From: a bacterium
GTDB lineage: Bacteria > Verrucomicrobiota > Kiritimatiellia > CAIKKV01 > CAITUY01
Reading direction: 5' to 3'
NCBI GenBank assembly: GCA_037143175.1
Contig: JBAWZF010000032.1
Location: 1-32,930 of the forward strand
DNA: 32,930 nt
The position numbers and the translations under genes were made by a program. Below the pieces are notes generated by a model. It had not been told where the DNA came from and ran no database searches. It saw only the letters and a program-made list of their open reading frames with translations. This document shows positions 20,270 to 27,364 of the stretch, piece by piece. The first letter of the stretch is position 1; each line of letters opens with the position of its first letter.

Positions 20270-21217
20270 TTACTTCACCAGCTTGCGAATTTCGTCGAGC
20301 TGCCCGGCGCTGCCGAGTTTTTCGTTCTTCGCCGCGATGAACTTCGCGTATTCCTTCATGAAGACCTTGCCCGGAGGACGAAGGTCGAAGTTCTTGGGAT
20401 CGTTCTTGAAGGATTCACGGTGCACGCGGCACCAGACCAGACGGCCATCCGTATCAATATTGATCTTGGTCACACCCAACTGGGCGGCGCGCTTGAACTC
20501 GTCCGCGTTGACACCCTTGGCGCCACTGATCTGGCCACCGGCGGCGTTGATGCGGGCAACTTCGTCCTGCGGCACCGAGCTGGAGCCGTGCATGACGAGA
20601 GGGAAATTCGGAAGGCGCTTCTGGATCTCCGACAACACGTCGAAGTGCAGGCCCTGCGAGCCGCTGAACTTGAACGCGCCGTGGCTGGTGCCAATGGCAC
20701 AGGCCAGACTATCGCAACCGCTCTTCTTGACAAACTCTTCCGCCTGAGAGGGATTCGTCAGCTTGGCATCGGCCTCGGCCACAGAGACGTGCTCTTCCAC
20801 ACCGCCGAGTTTGCCAAGTTCGGCTTCGACGACAATGCCCTTGGCATGCGCCGCATCGGCCACGCGCTTGGTGATTTCGATGTTCTTTTCAAATGACTCC
20901 GCGCTGGCGTCGATCATGACCGAGCTGTAGAACCCGCTCTTGATGCAGTCCATGCAGGTGGCTTCGTCACCGTGATCCAGATGCACGGCAAAAATCGCAT
21001 CCGGGAAGATCTCGTCCGCCGCGCGGATCATGGCTTCCAACATGGCTTTGTTGGTGTAATCGCGGGCACCCTTGGACAACTGGATGATGAAGGGAGCCTT
21101 GCTGTCAATACAGCCATTGAACAAGCCCATCGTCTGCTCCAAATTGTTGATATTGTATGCACCAATGGCATAGTTGCCATAGGCATGCTTGAATAACTGT
21201 TTTGTCGATACAATCAT
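20270..21217 (-). CDS. fba: Class II fructose-bisphosphate aldolase
   Basis: A 315-residue zinc-dependent aldolase that reversibly cleaves fructose 1,6-bisphosphate to glyceraldehyde 3-phosphate and DHAP in glycolysis and gluconeogenesis. Visible motifs are VHLDHGD (79-85, catalytic Asp and zinc His), VEAELGKLGG (130-139), GTSHGAFK (H179), VMHGSSS (H210) and KINIDTDGR (phosphate site). The start at 21217 is preferred over an upstream in-frame codon at 21286 because AAGGAG lies 6-7 bases before it. It has its own candidate promoter and a clear terminator, so it is probably monocistronic. A tagatose-bisphosphate aldolase of the same superfamily is possible but the overall pattern fits Fba better. 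Confidence 0.93.
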   Translation of the reverse strand: MIVSTKQLFKHAYGNYAIGAYNINNLEQTMGLFNGCIDSKAPFIIQLSKGARDYTNKAMLEAMIRAADEIFPDAIFAVHLDHGDEATCMDCIKSGFYSSVMIDASAESFEKNIEITKRVADAAHAKGIVVEAELGKLGGVEEHVSVAEADAKLTNPSQAEEFVKKSGCDSLACAIGTSHGAFKFSGSQGLHFDVLSEIQKRLPNFPLVMHGSSSVPQDEVARINAAGGQISGAKGVNADEFKRAAQLGVTKINIDTDGRLVWCRVHRESFKNDPKNFDLRPPGKVFMKEYAKFIAAKNEKLGSAGQLDEIRKLVK

Positions 21218-21263
21218 GGTTTTCTCCTTAAATGAAGCCTTACGGCTTGTTGAAAGGGGATAT

Positions 21264-21291
21264 ACTTTACGGAGGAACCGCCTCACGTCAA
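21264..21291 (-). promoter_or_regulatory. Candidate promoter of the aldolase gene
   Basis: On the minus strand, TTGACG (21291-21286), 16 bp, then TAAAGT (21269-21264). It lies in the 87-bp gap after the MATE gene and about 47 bp before the aldolase ATG. The -35 box is good and the -10 box moderate. Confidence 0.4.
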
Positions 21292-21304
21292 TAAGAATTA
21301 CGGG

Positions 21305-22666
21305 TCATACTTTTCTGGTTTTCCAGCGGCCGGTCATAAACCAGAAAGTCACCATCAGCCCGTTGACCAGAATGGCGATGCCGACTGACCACCAGATGCC
21401 ATCTGTCGAAGGCGTCATATGGCGTGCCAGGAAAATGGCTAAAGGAATCTGCACGCCCCATAACCCCACAATCGTTGCAACCATCGGTGCCACCGTATCT
21501 CCCGCTCCTTGTAGCGCACGGCCCAACACAATGGAGAGCGCCGCCAACACATGGAAGAACGACGTAATCCGGAGATAACTGGCCCCGGCCAGCACGACCT
21601 CCGGGGAAGGATCGAATAACCGGACAAGCGGCGTGGCAAAGATCGTCAAGCCGAGTGCCAGCACAAACATAATAATGGCATCCAGCCCGGTGGCCAGCCA
21701 CGCCACGCGCTGAGCGCGGTCCGGACGGCCCGCCCCCAGATTTTGCCCCACGATCGCACCGGCCGCATTTCCCAAAACAAAAGCGGGCATCAGGGCCATC
21801 ATATGAAAGCGGACCCCAATCCCATAAGCCGCCACGGCATTCGTCCCATACTTCGCCACAATCCACATCAACGCCACACTCATCAGGCTCCGGGACAACA
21901 TCTGCCCTGAGCTGGGAATACCCACTTTCATGATGCGCCAGATCGGATCGAGTCGAAGACGCCAGGCCGCTAACCCCACCTTCACCCCGCTTTTACCGCG
22001 AACCAGTGCCCGCAAAACTACAACCACGGCCACACTTTGAGCCAACACCATGGCCAGTGCCGCCCCCTCAACCCCCATACGCGGCATTCCCAGCAAACCA
22101 AAAATGAAAATAGGATCAAGAACCAGATTAAGCACTGTTGCCAACACCATGGCATACATCGGTATGACGGTATTCCCCGAGGCCTGCAGAATGCTGTTGC
22201 CAATGAAGAGAATAAAAACGGTAAAGCAACCCAGAAATGAAATTCCCAAATACTGGGTCCCCAGCCGGGCCACCTCACCAGTAGCGCCCTGCCACCGGCA
22301 GAGATCCCCCGCCCAATACCAACCCGCCACTCCGGCAATCACCCCGCAGATCAAGGCCGCAAGAAGAGACTGCCCGCCCACTTCAGCGGCCTCGGCCGGA
22401 TTCCCCGCGCCCACACTCCGCGCAACAATCGCGATCGTGCCAGTCGACAACCCCATGACCACGGGAAAAAGCATCATCAGCAGGGTACCACTCATCGCCA
22501 GCGCCGCGACAGAATCAGATCCAAGCCGACCCACCCAGAAAAGGCCGATTACACTCTGGAGATTTTGAAGTGTCGTGCTGACGAACATCGGCCAGGCCAG
22601 CCCTATCAGGCCTTGCCACACCGAGCCCGTCGTCAAGGATTGAGCGTTTGAACGGAGCTCATTCAT
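21305..22666 (-). CDS. MATE-family multidrug/cation efflux transporter
   Basis: About 453 residues with twelve predicted membrane segments in two related halves, as in NorM/DinF-type exporters driven by a Na+ or H+ gradient. Family features are LAWPMFVSTTLQNLQSVI at the start, VARSVGAGNPAEAA in the first half, MGVEGAALA, then GNAAGAIVGQNLGAGRPDRA opening the second half, and GDTVAPM near the end. The ATG at 22666 overlaps the end of the trmJ-like gene by 8 bp; an upstream GTG at 22690 is an alternative start. The overlap suggests cotranscription from the promoter before the EIIA fusion gene. The substrate cannot be told. Confidence 0.9.
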   Translation of the reverse strand: MNELRSNAQSLTTGSVWQGLIGLAWPMFVSTTLQNLQSVIGLFWVGRLGSDSVAALAMSGTLLMMLFPVVMGLSTGTIAIVARSVGAGNPAEAAEVGGQSLLAALICGVIAGVAGWYWAGDLCRWQGATGEVARLGTQYLGISFLGCFTVFILFIGNSILQASGNTVIPMYAMVLATVLNLVLDPIFIFGLLGMPRMGVEGAALAMVLAQSVAVVVVLRALVRGKSGVKVGLAAWRLRLDPIWRIMKVGIPSSGQMLSRSLMSVALMWIVAKYGTNAVAAYGIGVRFHMMALMPAFVLGNAAGAIVGQNLGAGRPDRAQRVAWLATGLDAIIMFVLALGLTIFATPLVRLFDPSPEVVLAGASYLRITSFFHVLAALSIVLGRALQGAGDTVAPMVATIVGLWGVQIPLAIFLARHMTPSTDGIWWSVGIAILVNGLMVTFWFMTGRWKTRKV

Positions 22667-23402
22667 GATCCGACGGGTTGTTGCCAACACCTTGCCGCGC
22701 CTTCCAGAGCGTTTGACGCGCGATTCCCATCAGGATGTTCACATCATCCGTGGTCAGTGGCGAACGGGAAAAAATCCGGCGCACCCCCAGCATCATGTGT
22801 GCGGATTTTTGTTCATTCATGAATCCCACTTCCATCAGCATGTCGTGCCACATCCTGAACATATGTTCACGGGTCGAAGTGGAACATTCTTCGGATTTTT
22901 CAACAGGGGGCTCAAACGTGCCGGAAGCAACATACAATTCATAACAGCAGATCAAGACCGCCTGCGAGAGGTTGAGTGAAGGATATTCAGGCGATGTGGG
23001 AATCTGAATGAGGTTGGTGCAAATGGCCAGTTCCTCATTGGTCAATCCCCAGTTCTCGCGCCCGAAAACCAGGGCAACCTTTTTTACAGAAGCAGAGGCC
23101 AGAATATCGGGAGCCCATTCCCGCGGCGTTTTGACATGTTGCCGGTAGAGTCCGGGCCGGACCGTTGTCCCCATCACCAGGCCACAGTCGCCCACGGCCT
23201 CCTCCAAGGTCGCAACCTCACGCCGCTGCTCCAGAATGCCACCCGCCGCCACGGCCATCATCCTGGCCTCGTTGTAATCAAGGGTGGCCGCAGGTGAAAC
23301 CAACGTCAATTCCGAAAGCCCTGTATTCGCCATGGCCCGGCAAACCGATCCCACATTCCCGCCATACAAGGGGCCCACTAACACAATTTTGATGTTTGCC
23401 AT
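22659..23402 (-). CDS. SPOUT-family tRNA/rRNA methyltransferase (TrmJ-like)
   Basis: A 247-residue methyltransferase of the SpoU/TrmH class, closest in layout to TrmJ, which 2'-O-methylates position 32 of tRNAs. Motif 1 is LVGPLYGGNVGSVCRAMANT (about 8-27), motif 2 is ALVFGRENWGLTNEEL (about 120-135) and motif 3 is IPTSPEYPSLNLSQAV (about 142-157). These are the knot and S-adenosylmethionine-binding regions. The start MANIKIVLVGP (23402) is the family start; the frame extends upstream without support. It begins 20 bp after the EIIA fusion gene and overlaps the MATE gene. The exact tRNA or rRNA target is inferred only. Confidence 0.88.
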   Translation of the reverse strand: MANIKIVLVGPLYGGNVGSVCRAMANTGLSELTLVSPAATLDYNEARMMAVAAGGILEQRREVATLEEAVGDCGLVMGTTVRPGLYRQHVKTPREWAPDILASASVKKVALVFGRENWGLTNEELAICTNLIQIPTSPEYPSLNLSQAVLICCYELYVASGTFEPPVEKSEECSTSTREHMFRMWHDMLMEVGFMNEQKSAHMMLGVRRIFSRSPLTTDDVNILMGIARQTLWKARQGVGNNPSDHE

Positions 23403-23422
23403 GTCGCGGGAAAACCGAGGGG

Positions 23423-24259
23423 TTACTGAACCGTCTTCTTGGTCAGTTTGATCAGTGCCTTCCACAATTTTTCAGGACTTTCCTCTGCACTCAACGCCTT
23501 GCGCGCTTCGGCATCGGTAAACGTTTCCGCCAATCCTGCCAGCAACTTGAGATAAAACGCACTGGCCGCGGTGGGAATGACCATAAAGAAAATGATCTTG
23601 GTGAGGCCTTTGTCATTTTCATCGAACTTAATGCCTTTGGGACTGATCCCCAGGCCCAAGGTAAGCCCGCCGCCTTCAACACCACGAACATGAGGAAACG
23701 CCAACGTATGCTCCAAGGCAGTGCTGACAATCGATTCGCGTTTAAGCGCCGCTTCGATCAACTTATCGGCATCATCCACGACCCCTTCCTCCTGCATCTT
23801 TTTCGCCAACTCAGCGATTGCGCCCTCACACGTCGTGGCCGTCAACCGGGGAATCATCAGCGCGGGCGAGGAGAAGCGCGCAATACCCACTTTCCGCGGC
23901 TCGGTGTGCTTAACGGCTTTGCCGATATTCTTGGCCAAACCATCCTGGAAATAGAGGAGACGGGTACATATGGGGCACACCTGAAGCTGATCCGAGACTT
24001 TCACCTGCTGAACATGGCTGGTAGGCAATCGCATGCCACAGGCATTACAGGCTCCATTCGTCATAGGAGCAATAATGATGAAGTCCCGCTTCTGCATACG
24101 CTGCACCAGAGCTTGAATCTCAGGCGAGAGTTGCGCGGTCAGATCATTAATGGCCGCGGTAAGTTCGTCCAACCGATGTCCCCCGCGATGGGCCTTCTGT
24201 TCAGCACGAATGAGCGAAAGTTCCTGTAACTGGATCAAATGATTAATCTTCGGATGCAT
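23423..24259 (-). CDS. Zinc-ribbon (C4) / PTS EIIA-type fusion protein
   Basis: A 278-residue two-domain protein. Residues 1-60 are a coiled-coil-prone helix pair, and 71-102 a C4 zinc ribbon (C71, C74, C95, C98) ending CPICTRLLYF, as in the zf-RING_7/DUF164 family. Residues about 128-275 match a PTS EIIA type-2 (fructose/PtsN-like) domain, with the phosphorylatable His in EHTLAFPHVRG (H190) and the FFMVIP strand. The start at 24259 is chosen because the strong promoter at 24312-24340 would start transcription near 24305, excluding an upstream in-frame codon at 24313; AAGGA lies about 13 bases before the ATG. No sugar-transport PTS genes are seen nearby, so a regulatory role like PtsN is more likely. 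It heads an operon with trmJ and the MATE gene. Confidence 0.8.
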   Translation of the reverse strand: MHPKINHLIQLQELSLIRAEQKAHRGGHRLDELTAAINDLTAQLSPEIQALVQRMQKRDFIIIAPMTNGACNACGMRLPTSHVQQVKVSDQLQVCPICTRLLYFQDGLAKNIGKAVKHTEPRKVGIARFSSPALMIPRLTATTCEGAIAELAKKMQEEGVVDDADKLIEAALKRESIVSTALEHTLAFPHVRGVEGGGLTLGLGISPKGIKFDENDKGLTKIIFFMVIPTAASAFYLKLLAGLAETFTDAEARKALSAEESPEKLWKALIKLTKKTVQ

Positions 24260-24311
24260 AGTAAGAGAAAGTCCTTCCAAAATCGTTGCAATGCTTGAAA
24301 AACCGGAGACC

Positions 24312-24340
24312 ATTATGATCAGTATTGGCCTCTATGTCAA
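24312..24340 (-). promoter_or_regulatory. Strong sigma-70-type promoter for the EIIA-trmJ-MATE operon
   Basis: On the minus strand, TTGACA (24340-24335), exactly 17 bp, then CATAAT (24317-24312). The boxes match the consensus at 6 of 6 and 5 of 6 positions. The predicted start is about 45 bases upstream of the chosen ATG. Confidence 0.75.
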
Positions 24341-24677
24341 TGCATGGAATATTTCAAGTGATGCAAATCGCGCCCCAAGTGCCCCCAGATACAACGGCAA
24401 AAACCGATCCGCCAACTTCTCCCCGACTCCGACAAATACCACCATGACCAACATAACCAGCTATGCAACATACGTGATATGAAGGACATTATTGTAACAA
24501 TGCAGAAACGCAAGACACCATTGTATAATTCATGAAAATTCATTATATATTCATAATCAACATGTTATTACTATTTACAGCCTTCATATCCAAAACTTGG
24601 CACGGAAGATGGTATTGAATAAACACGTCGCGAATAAATAGTTTTAACAAGCAACAACAAGAGAAAGAGGACAAAAC
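24341..24677. other. Divergent intergenic region before the ammonium transporter
   Basis: An AT-rich stretch of about 340 bp with no convincing gene. It contains small dyads (ATTGT-A-ACAAT near 24493-24503) and a possible promoter at 24598. Any nitrogen-control sites would be here, but I see no clear NtrC-type palindrome. Confidence 0.5.
24598..24613 (+). promoter_or_regulatory. Possible sigma-54-like (or sigma-70) promoter of the amt operon
   Basis: TGGCAC (24598-24603), 5 bp, then ATGGT resembles a sigma-54 -24/-12 site, as is common for ammonium transporters. The -12 element lacks the usual GC. The same DNA can be read as a sigma-70 site: TTGGCA, 17 bp, TAAACA. Neither reading is decisive. 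Confidence 0.3.
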
Positions 24678-26051
24678 GTGAAAAGGTTAGGATGGCTAAC
24701 AGGACTGATGGGAACGGGAATGGCACTGGCGGGCGCACTGCCCGCCCTGGCGGAAGAGGCCGCCACAACTGCAACCACGGCGGTCGTGGCCGCCGCTCCG
24801 GCGGCCACGGCTTCAGCCGTGAATTCGGGTGACACCGCCTGGGTATTGGTCAGCACGGCATTGGTCATGTTGATGACCATCCCCGGCCTTGCCTTATTCT
24901 ACGGAGGATTGGTCCGGAAAAAGAATGTGCTCTCGGTCCTCATGCAATGCTTCTTCCTGATGTGCGCCGTAAGCTTACAGTGGGTGATCTTCGGATACAG
25001 CCTGTCGTTCGGCCCTGATATCAAGGGACTCATCGGGAACCTGGACTGGGCGTTTCTAAAGAACGTCGGACTGGAACCGAATGCAGACTATGCGGGGACG
25101 ATTCCGCATCAAGCGTTCATGATCTTTCAAATGATGTTTGCGGTGATTACCCCTGGCCTGATCATCGGCGCCTTTGCGGAACGCATGAAGTTCTCGGCGT
25201 TTGTGGTGTTCATGCTGCTCTGGTCCACGATTGTTTATGATCCCGTGTGTCACTGGGTCTGGGGCGTTGGCGGATTCGTCCGCAAGATGGGCGCGTTGGA
25301 TTTCGCCGGTGGTACCGTGGTTCATATCAATGCGGGTGTTGCGGCCCTGGTCGCGGCTTTGGTGCTGGGACGTCGCTTAGGGTATCCCCACAAACTGTCT
25401 CCGCCACATAACCTACCGTTTGCGGTCATGGGCGCAGCCCTGCTGTGGTTCGGCTGGTACGGCTTCAACGCCGGAAGCGCACTGGGCGCAAACGGTTTGG
25501 CGGCTAATGCCTTTGTGGTAACACACGTTGCTACAGCGGTTGCCGGGTTGGCCTGGGCAGTGATGGATGTGGCGTTCAATCGGCGTATGACGGTGCTGGG
25601 CTTGATCTCTGGTGCAGTTGCCGGTCTGGTAGCGATCACCCCGGCTGCGGGCTTCGTCAATATTGGCGGCGCCATCGGAATCGGCTTGGGCGCAGGCGTC
25701 ATCTGCTACCTGTTCGTCAGCTTCGTGAAAGAGAAACTTGGCTATGACGATGCTCTGGATGCGTTCGGCGTGCATTGTGTGGGCGGAATCTGGGGTGCGT
25801 TGGCGACGGGATTGTGGGCGACCACCACCGTCAATAGCGCTGGCGCGAACGGCCTGTTCTACGGGAACCCCGCTCAGTTCATCATCCAACTCAAGGCGGT
25901 GGCGATCACCGTGGCTTACTCGGGCGTGGTCAGCTTCGTCCTGCTCAAACTGGTGGACAAAGTGATCGGCCTGCGTGCGACTGAACAATCTGAGCGGATC
26001 GGCCTGGATCTGACGGACCATCGCGAAACCGGGTACACGATGCTCGACTAA
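24678..26051 (+). CDS. amtB: Ammonium transporter (Amt/MEP/Rh family)
   Basis: A 457-residue inner-membrane ammonium channel. A signal peptide-like N-terminus (cleavage likely after ALA, about residue 25) is followed by an Ala/Thr-rich stretch and eleven membrane segments. The twin pore histidines are H216 (GGTVVHINAG) and H366 (DAFGVHCVGG). Other family blocks are TIPGLALFYGGLVRKKN (67-83), PHQAFMIFQMMFA (143-155) and LWFGWYGFNAGSAL (256-269). The start is a GTG at 24678 with GAGG about 9 bases before it. The P-II gene follows after 47 bp, the classic amtB-glnK pairing, in which P-II plugs the channel when nitrogen is plentiful. Confidence 0.95.
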   Translation: MKRLGWLTGLMGTGMALAGALPALAEEAATTATTAVVAAAPAATASAVNSGDTAWVLVSTALVMLMTIPGLALFYGGLVRKKNVLSVLMQCFFLMCAVSLQWVIFGYSLSFGPDIKGLIGNLDWAFLKNVGLEPNADYAGTIPHQAFMIFQMMFAVITPGLIIGAFAERMKFSAFVVFMLLWSTIVYDPVCHWVWGVGGFVRKMGALDFAGGTVVHINAGVAALVAALVLGRRLGYPHKLSPPHNLPFAVMGAALLWFGWYGFNAGSALGANGLAANAFVVTHVATAVAGLAWAVMDVAFNRRMTVLGLISGAVAGLVAITPAAGFVNIGGAIGIGLGAGVICYLFVSFVKEKLGYDDALDAFGVHCVGGIWGALATGLWATTTVNSAGANGLFYGNPAQFIIQLKAVAITVAYSGVVSFVLLKLVDKVIGLRATEQSERIGLDLTDHRETGYTMLD

Positions 26052-26098
26052 GGAAACGACCTAACAACGATTAGCAAATAACGAATTGAAGGACAAAA

Positions 26099-26440
26099 AT
26101 GAAATACATCATAGCAGTGATTCAACCCGACCGGATGGACGAAGTCCTCGAGCGGTTAACAGACAAGAAGATCAACCTGGTTACCGTGACCAGCGTCATG
26201 GGGCGCGGTCGCCAGGGCGGTATCGCCCAGGTCTACCGGAGCCACAAGGAGGCCGGGACCCTCTTGAAGAAGATGAAGCTCGAGATTGCGGTGAATGACG
26301 AGTTCGTCAAGCCCGCTATCGAGGCCATCACCGGCGGGGCGCGCACCGGGGAAGTCGGGGACGGCAAGATCTTTGTCCTCGACCTACCAGAATGCATACG
26401 CATCCGAACGGGTGAAACGGGTGGTGCAGCGATCGGATAA
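26099..26440 (+). CDS. P-II family nitrogen regulator (GlnK-like)
   Basis: A 113-residue trimeric signalling protein that binds ATP/ADP and 2-oxoglutarate and controls the ammonium channel. It aligns without gaps to E. coli GlnB from the start through the T-loop. The B-loop signature is TGEVGDGKIFVLDLPECIRI, followed by RTGETG. The T-loop keeps Q39 and Y46, but position 51, the uridylylated tyrosine in proteobacteria, is Glu, and position 49, the phosphoserine of cyanobacteria, is His. Covalent control at these sites is therefore unlikely. AAGGA stands 8 bases before the ATG. The gene lies between the transporter and a beta-barrel gene, with a 34-bp gap to the latter. Confidence 0.93.
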   Translation: MKYIIAVIQPDRMDEVLERLTDKKINLVTVTSVMGRGRQGGIAQVYRSHKEAGTLLKKMKLEIAVNDEFVKPAIEAITGGARTGEVGDGKIFVLDLPECIRIRTGETGGAAIG

Positions 26441-26474
26441 ACTCACAAATCATAAATACAGAAAGAGACAAAAC

Positions 26475-27269
26475 ATGATAACACGCAATAACGGACGGAC
26501 AAGCAGGTTACCAAACAACTATTTTCGATGCATGGTGATAACGGTGGTATTGGGCGGGGCAAGCCTCGCCTGGGCGGAGGCTCCCGCCCCCACCCCGCCG
26601 TCGGCCCTGGCCGAAGCAACCTTGGCCAATGGGTACGTATGGCGTGGACAAGTCCTGAATAAGGAAGCTGTACTACAGCCCTCGTTCACCCTCGGCAAAG
26701 GATCGTTCACGATCAACACCTGGGGGAATATGAACCTCACGGACGCCGTCACCGAAGATGCCCCGGACTTATCAGAAATGGATCTGACGTTAGGCTATTC
26801 CAAGACAGTGGGGGCCGTGGCCTTGGGAGCGGGATTGATTGAGTATTCCTTCCCGAATACCACCTTCAAGGGTACCCGCGAGGTTTACGGAACCCTCTCG
26901 CTGCCTACGTTGTTGATCGTCCCGACGTTGAGCGTCTATTATGACTTCGACGAAGCGGATGGCGTCTACGGAAACCTGGCGTTCACCTACAGCCACAGCC
27001 TTACGGAGAAAACCACACTGGCTCTCTGCGCCTCGCTGGGCGCGGCGACCGCTGAGTATAACGCCTTCTACTTCGGCGTAGACCAAAACGCGCTGAACGA
27101 TATGAATGTCGGGGCCGCGCTGGCCATCCCGGTCACCAAGTCCCTCACCATCACCCCGGCGTTTCAGTACACTGCCCTGCCTGATGGCGACATCAAGGAC
27201 GGTGCCGCTGGTCTCTATCCGGAGAAGGACTTCGTGCTCGGCAGCATCAAGGCCTCCTACGTTTTCTAA
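26475..27269 (+). CDS. Outer-membrane beta-barrel protein, TorF/Gcw_chp porin-like
   Basis: A 264-residue secreted protein. A long N-region precedes a hydrophobic signal core (MVITVVLGGASLAWA, cleavage after about residue 34). The mature part is rich in alternating beta strands, starting with ATLANGYVWRGQVLNKEAVLQPS, which resembles the opening of the TorF/Gcw_chp family (putative porins), and it ends in the outer-membrane signature of a C-terminal aromatic residue (KASYVF). The start at 26475 is chosen because it begins the signal peptide; the frame is open upstream through the P-II gene. It is third in the amt operon and precedes a strong terminator, so it may admit ammonium or another small nitrogen compound. 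That function is inference. Confidence 0.7.
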   Translation: MITRNNGRTSRLPNNYFRCMVITVVLGGASLAWAEAPAPTPPSALAEATLANGYVWRGQVLNKEAVLQPSFTLGKGSFTINTWGNMNLTDAVTEDAPDLSEMDLTLGYSKTVGAVALGAGLIEYSFPNTTFKGTREVYGTLSLPTLLIVPTLSVYYDFDEADGVYGNLAFTYSHSLTEKTTLALCASLGAATAEYNAFYFGVDQNALNDMNVGAALAIPVTKSLTITPAFQYTALPDGDIKDGAAGLYPEKDFVLGSIKASYVF

Positions 27270-27287
27270 GTTACTATCATCAACATG

Positions 27288-27323
27288 AAACAGGCCGGCC
27301 CTAAACAGCCGGCCTGTTTTTTT
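27288..27323 (+). terminator. Rho-independent terminator of the amt operon
   Basis: AAACAGGCCGGC and GCCGGCCTGTTT form a perfect 12-bp stem around an 8-base loop (27300-27307), followed by a T tract to 27323. It lies 18 bp after the beta-barrel gene. Confidence 0.95.
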
Positions 27324-27364
27324 GCTACTTTAATTTCCGCACAAGAGGAATAGGATGTGGTGTT

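Noticed and set aside
21218-21286. Upstream in-frame extension of the aldolase (23 extra residues)
   Set aside because: The canonical start at 21217 has AAGGAG at proper spacing, and the extension runs through the candidate promoter.
21288-21866. A 192-codon minus-strand frame inside the MATE gene
   Set aside because: It overlaps the transporter in another frame. The MATE frame has membrane segments and family motifs.
23396-24229. A 277-codon plus-strand frame opposite the zinc-ribbon/EIIA gene
   Set aside because: The opposite frame has two recognisable domains, a strong promoter and a ribosome-binding site; this one has none.
25413-26021. A 202-codon minus-strand frame opposite the ammonium transporter
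   Set aside because: It is a shadow of a well-supported conserved gene and has no recognisable domain.
26295-26474. Upstream extension of the beta-barrel gene into the P-II gene
   Set aside because: It is a frame-shifted reading of the P-II gene; the signal peptide begins at 26475.
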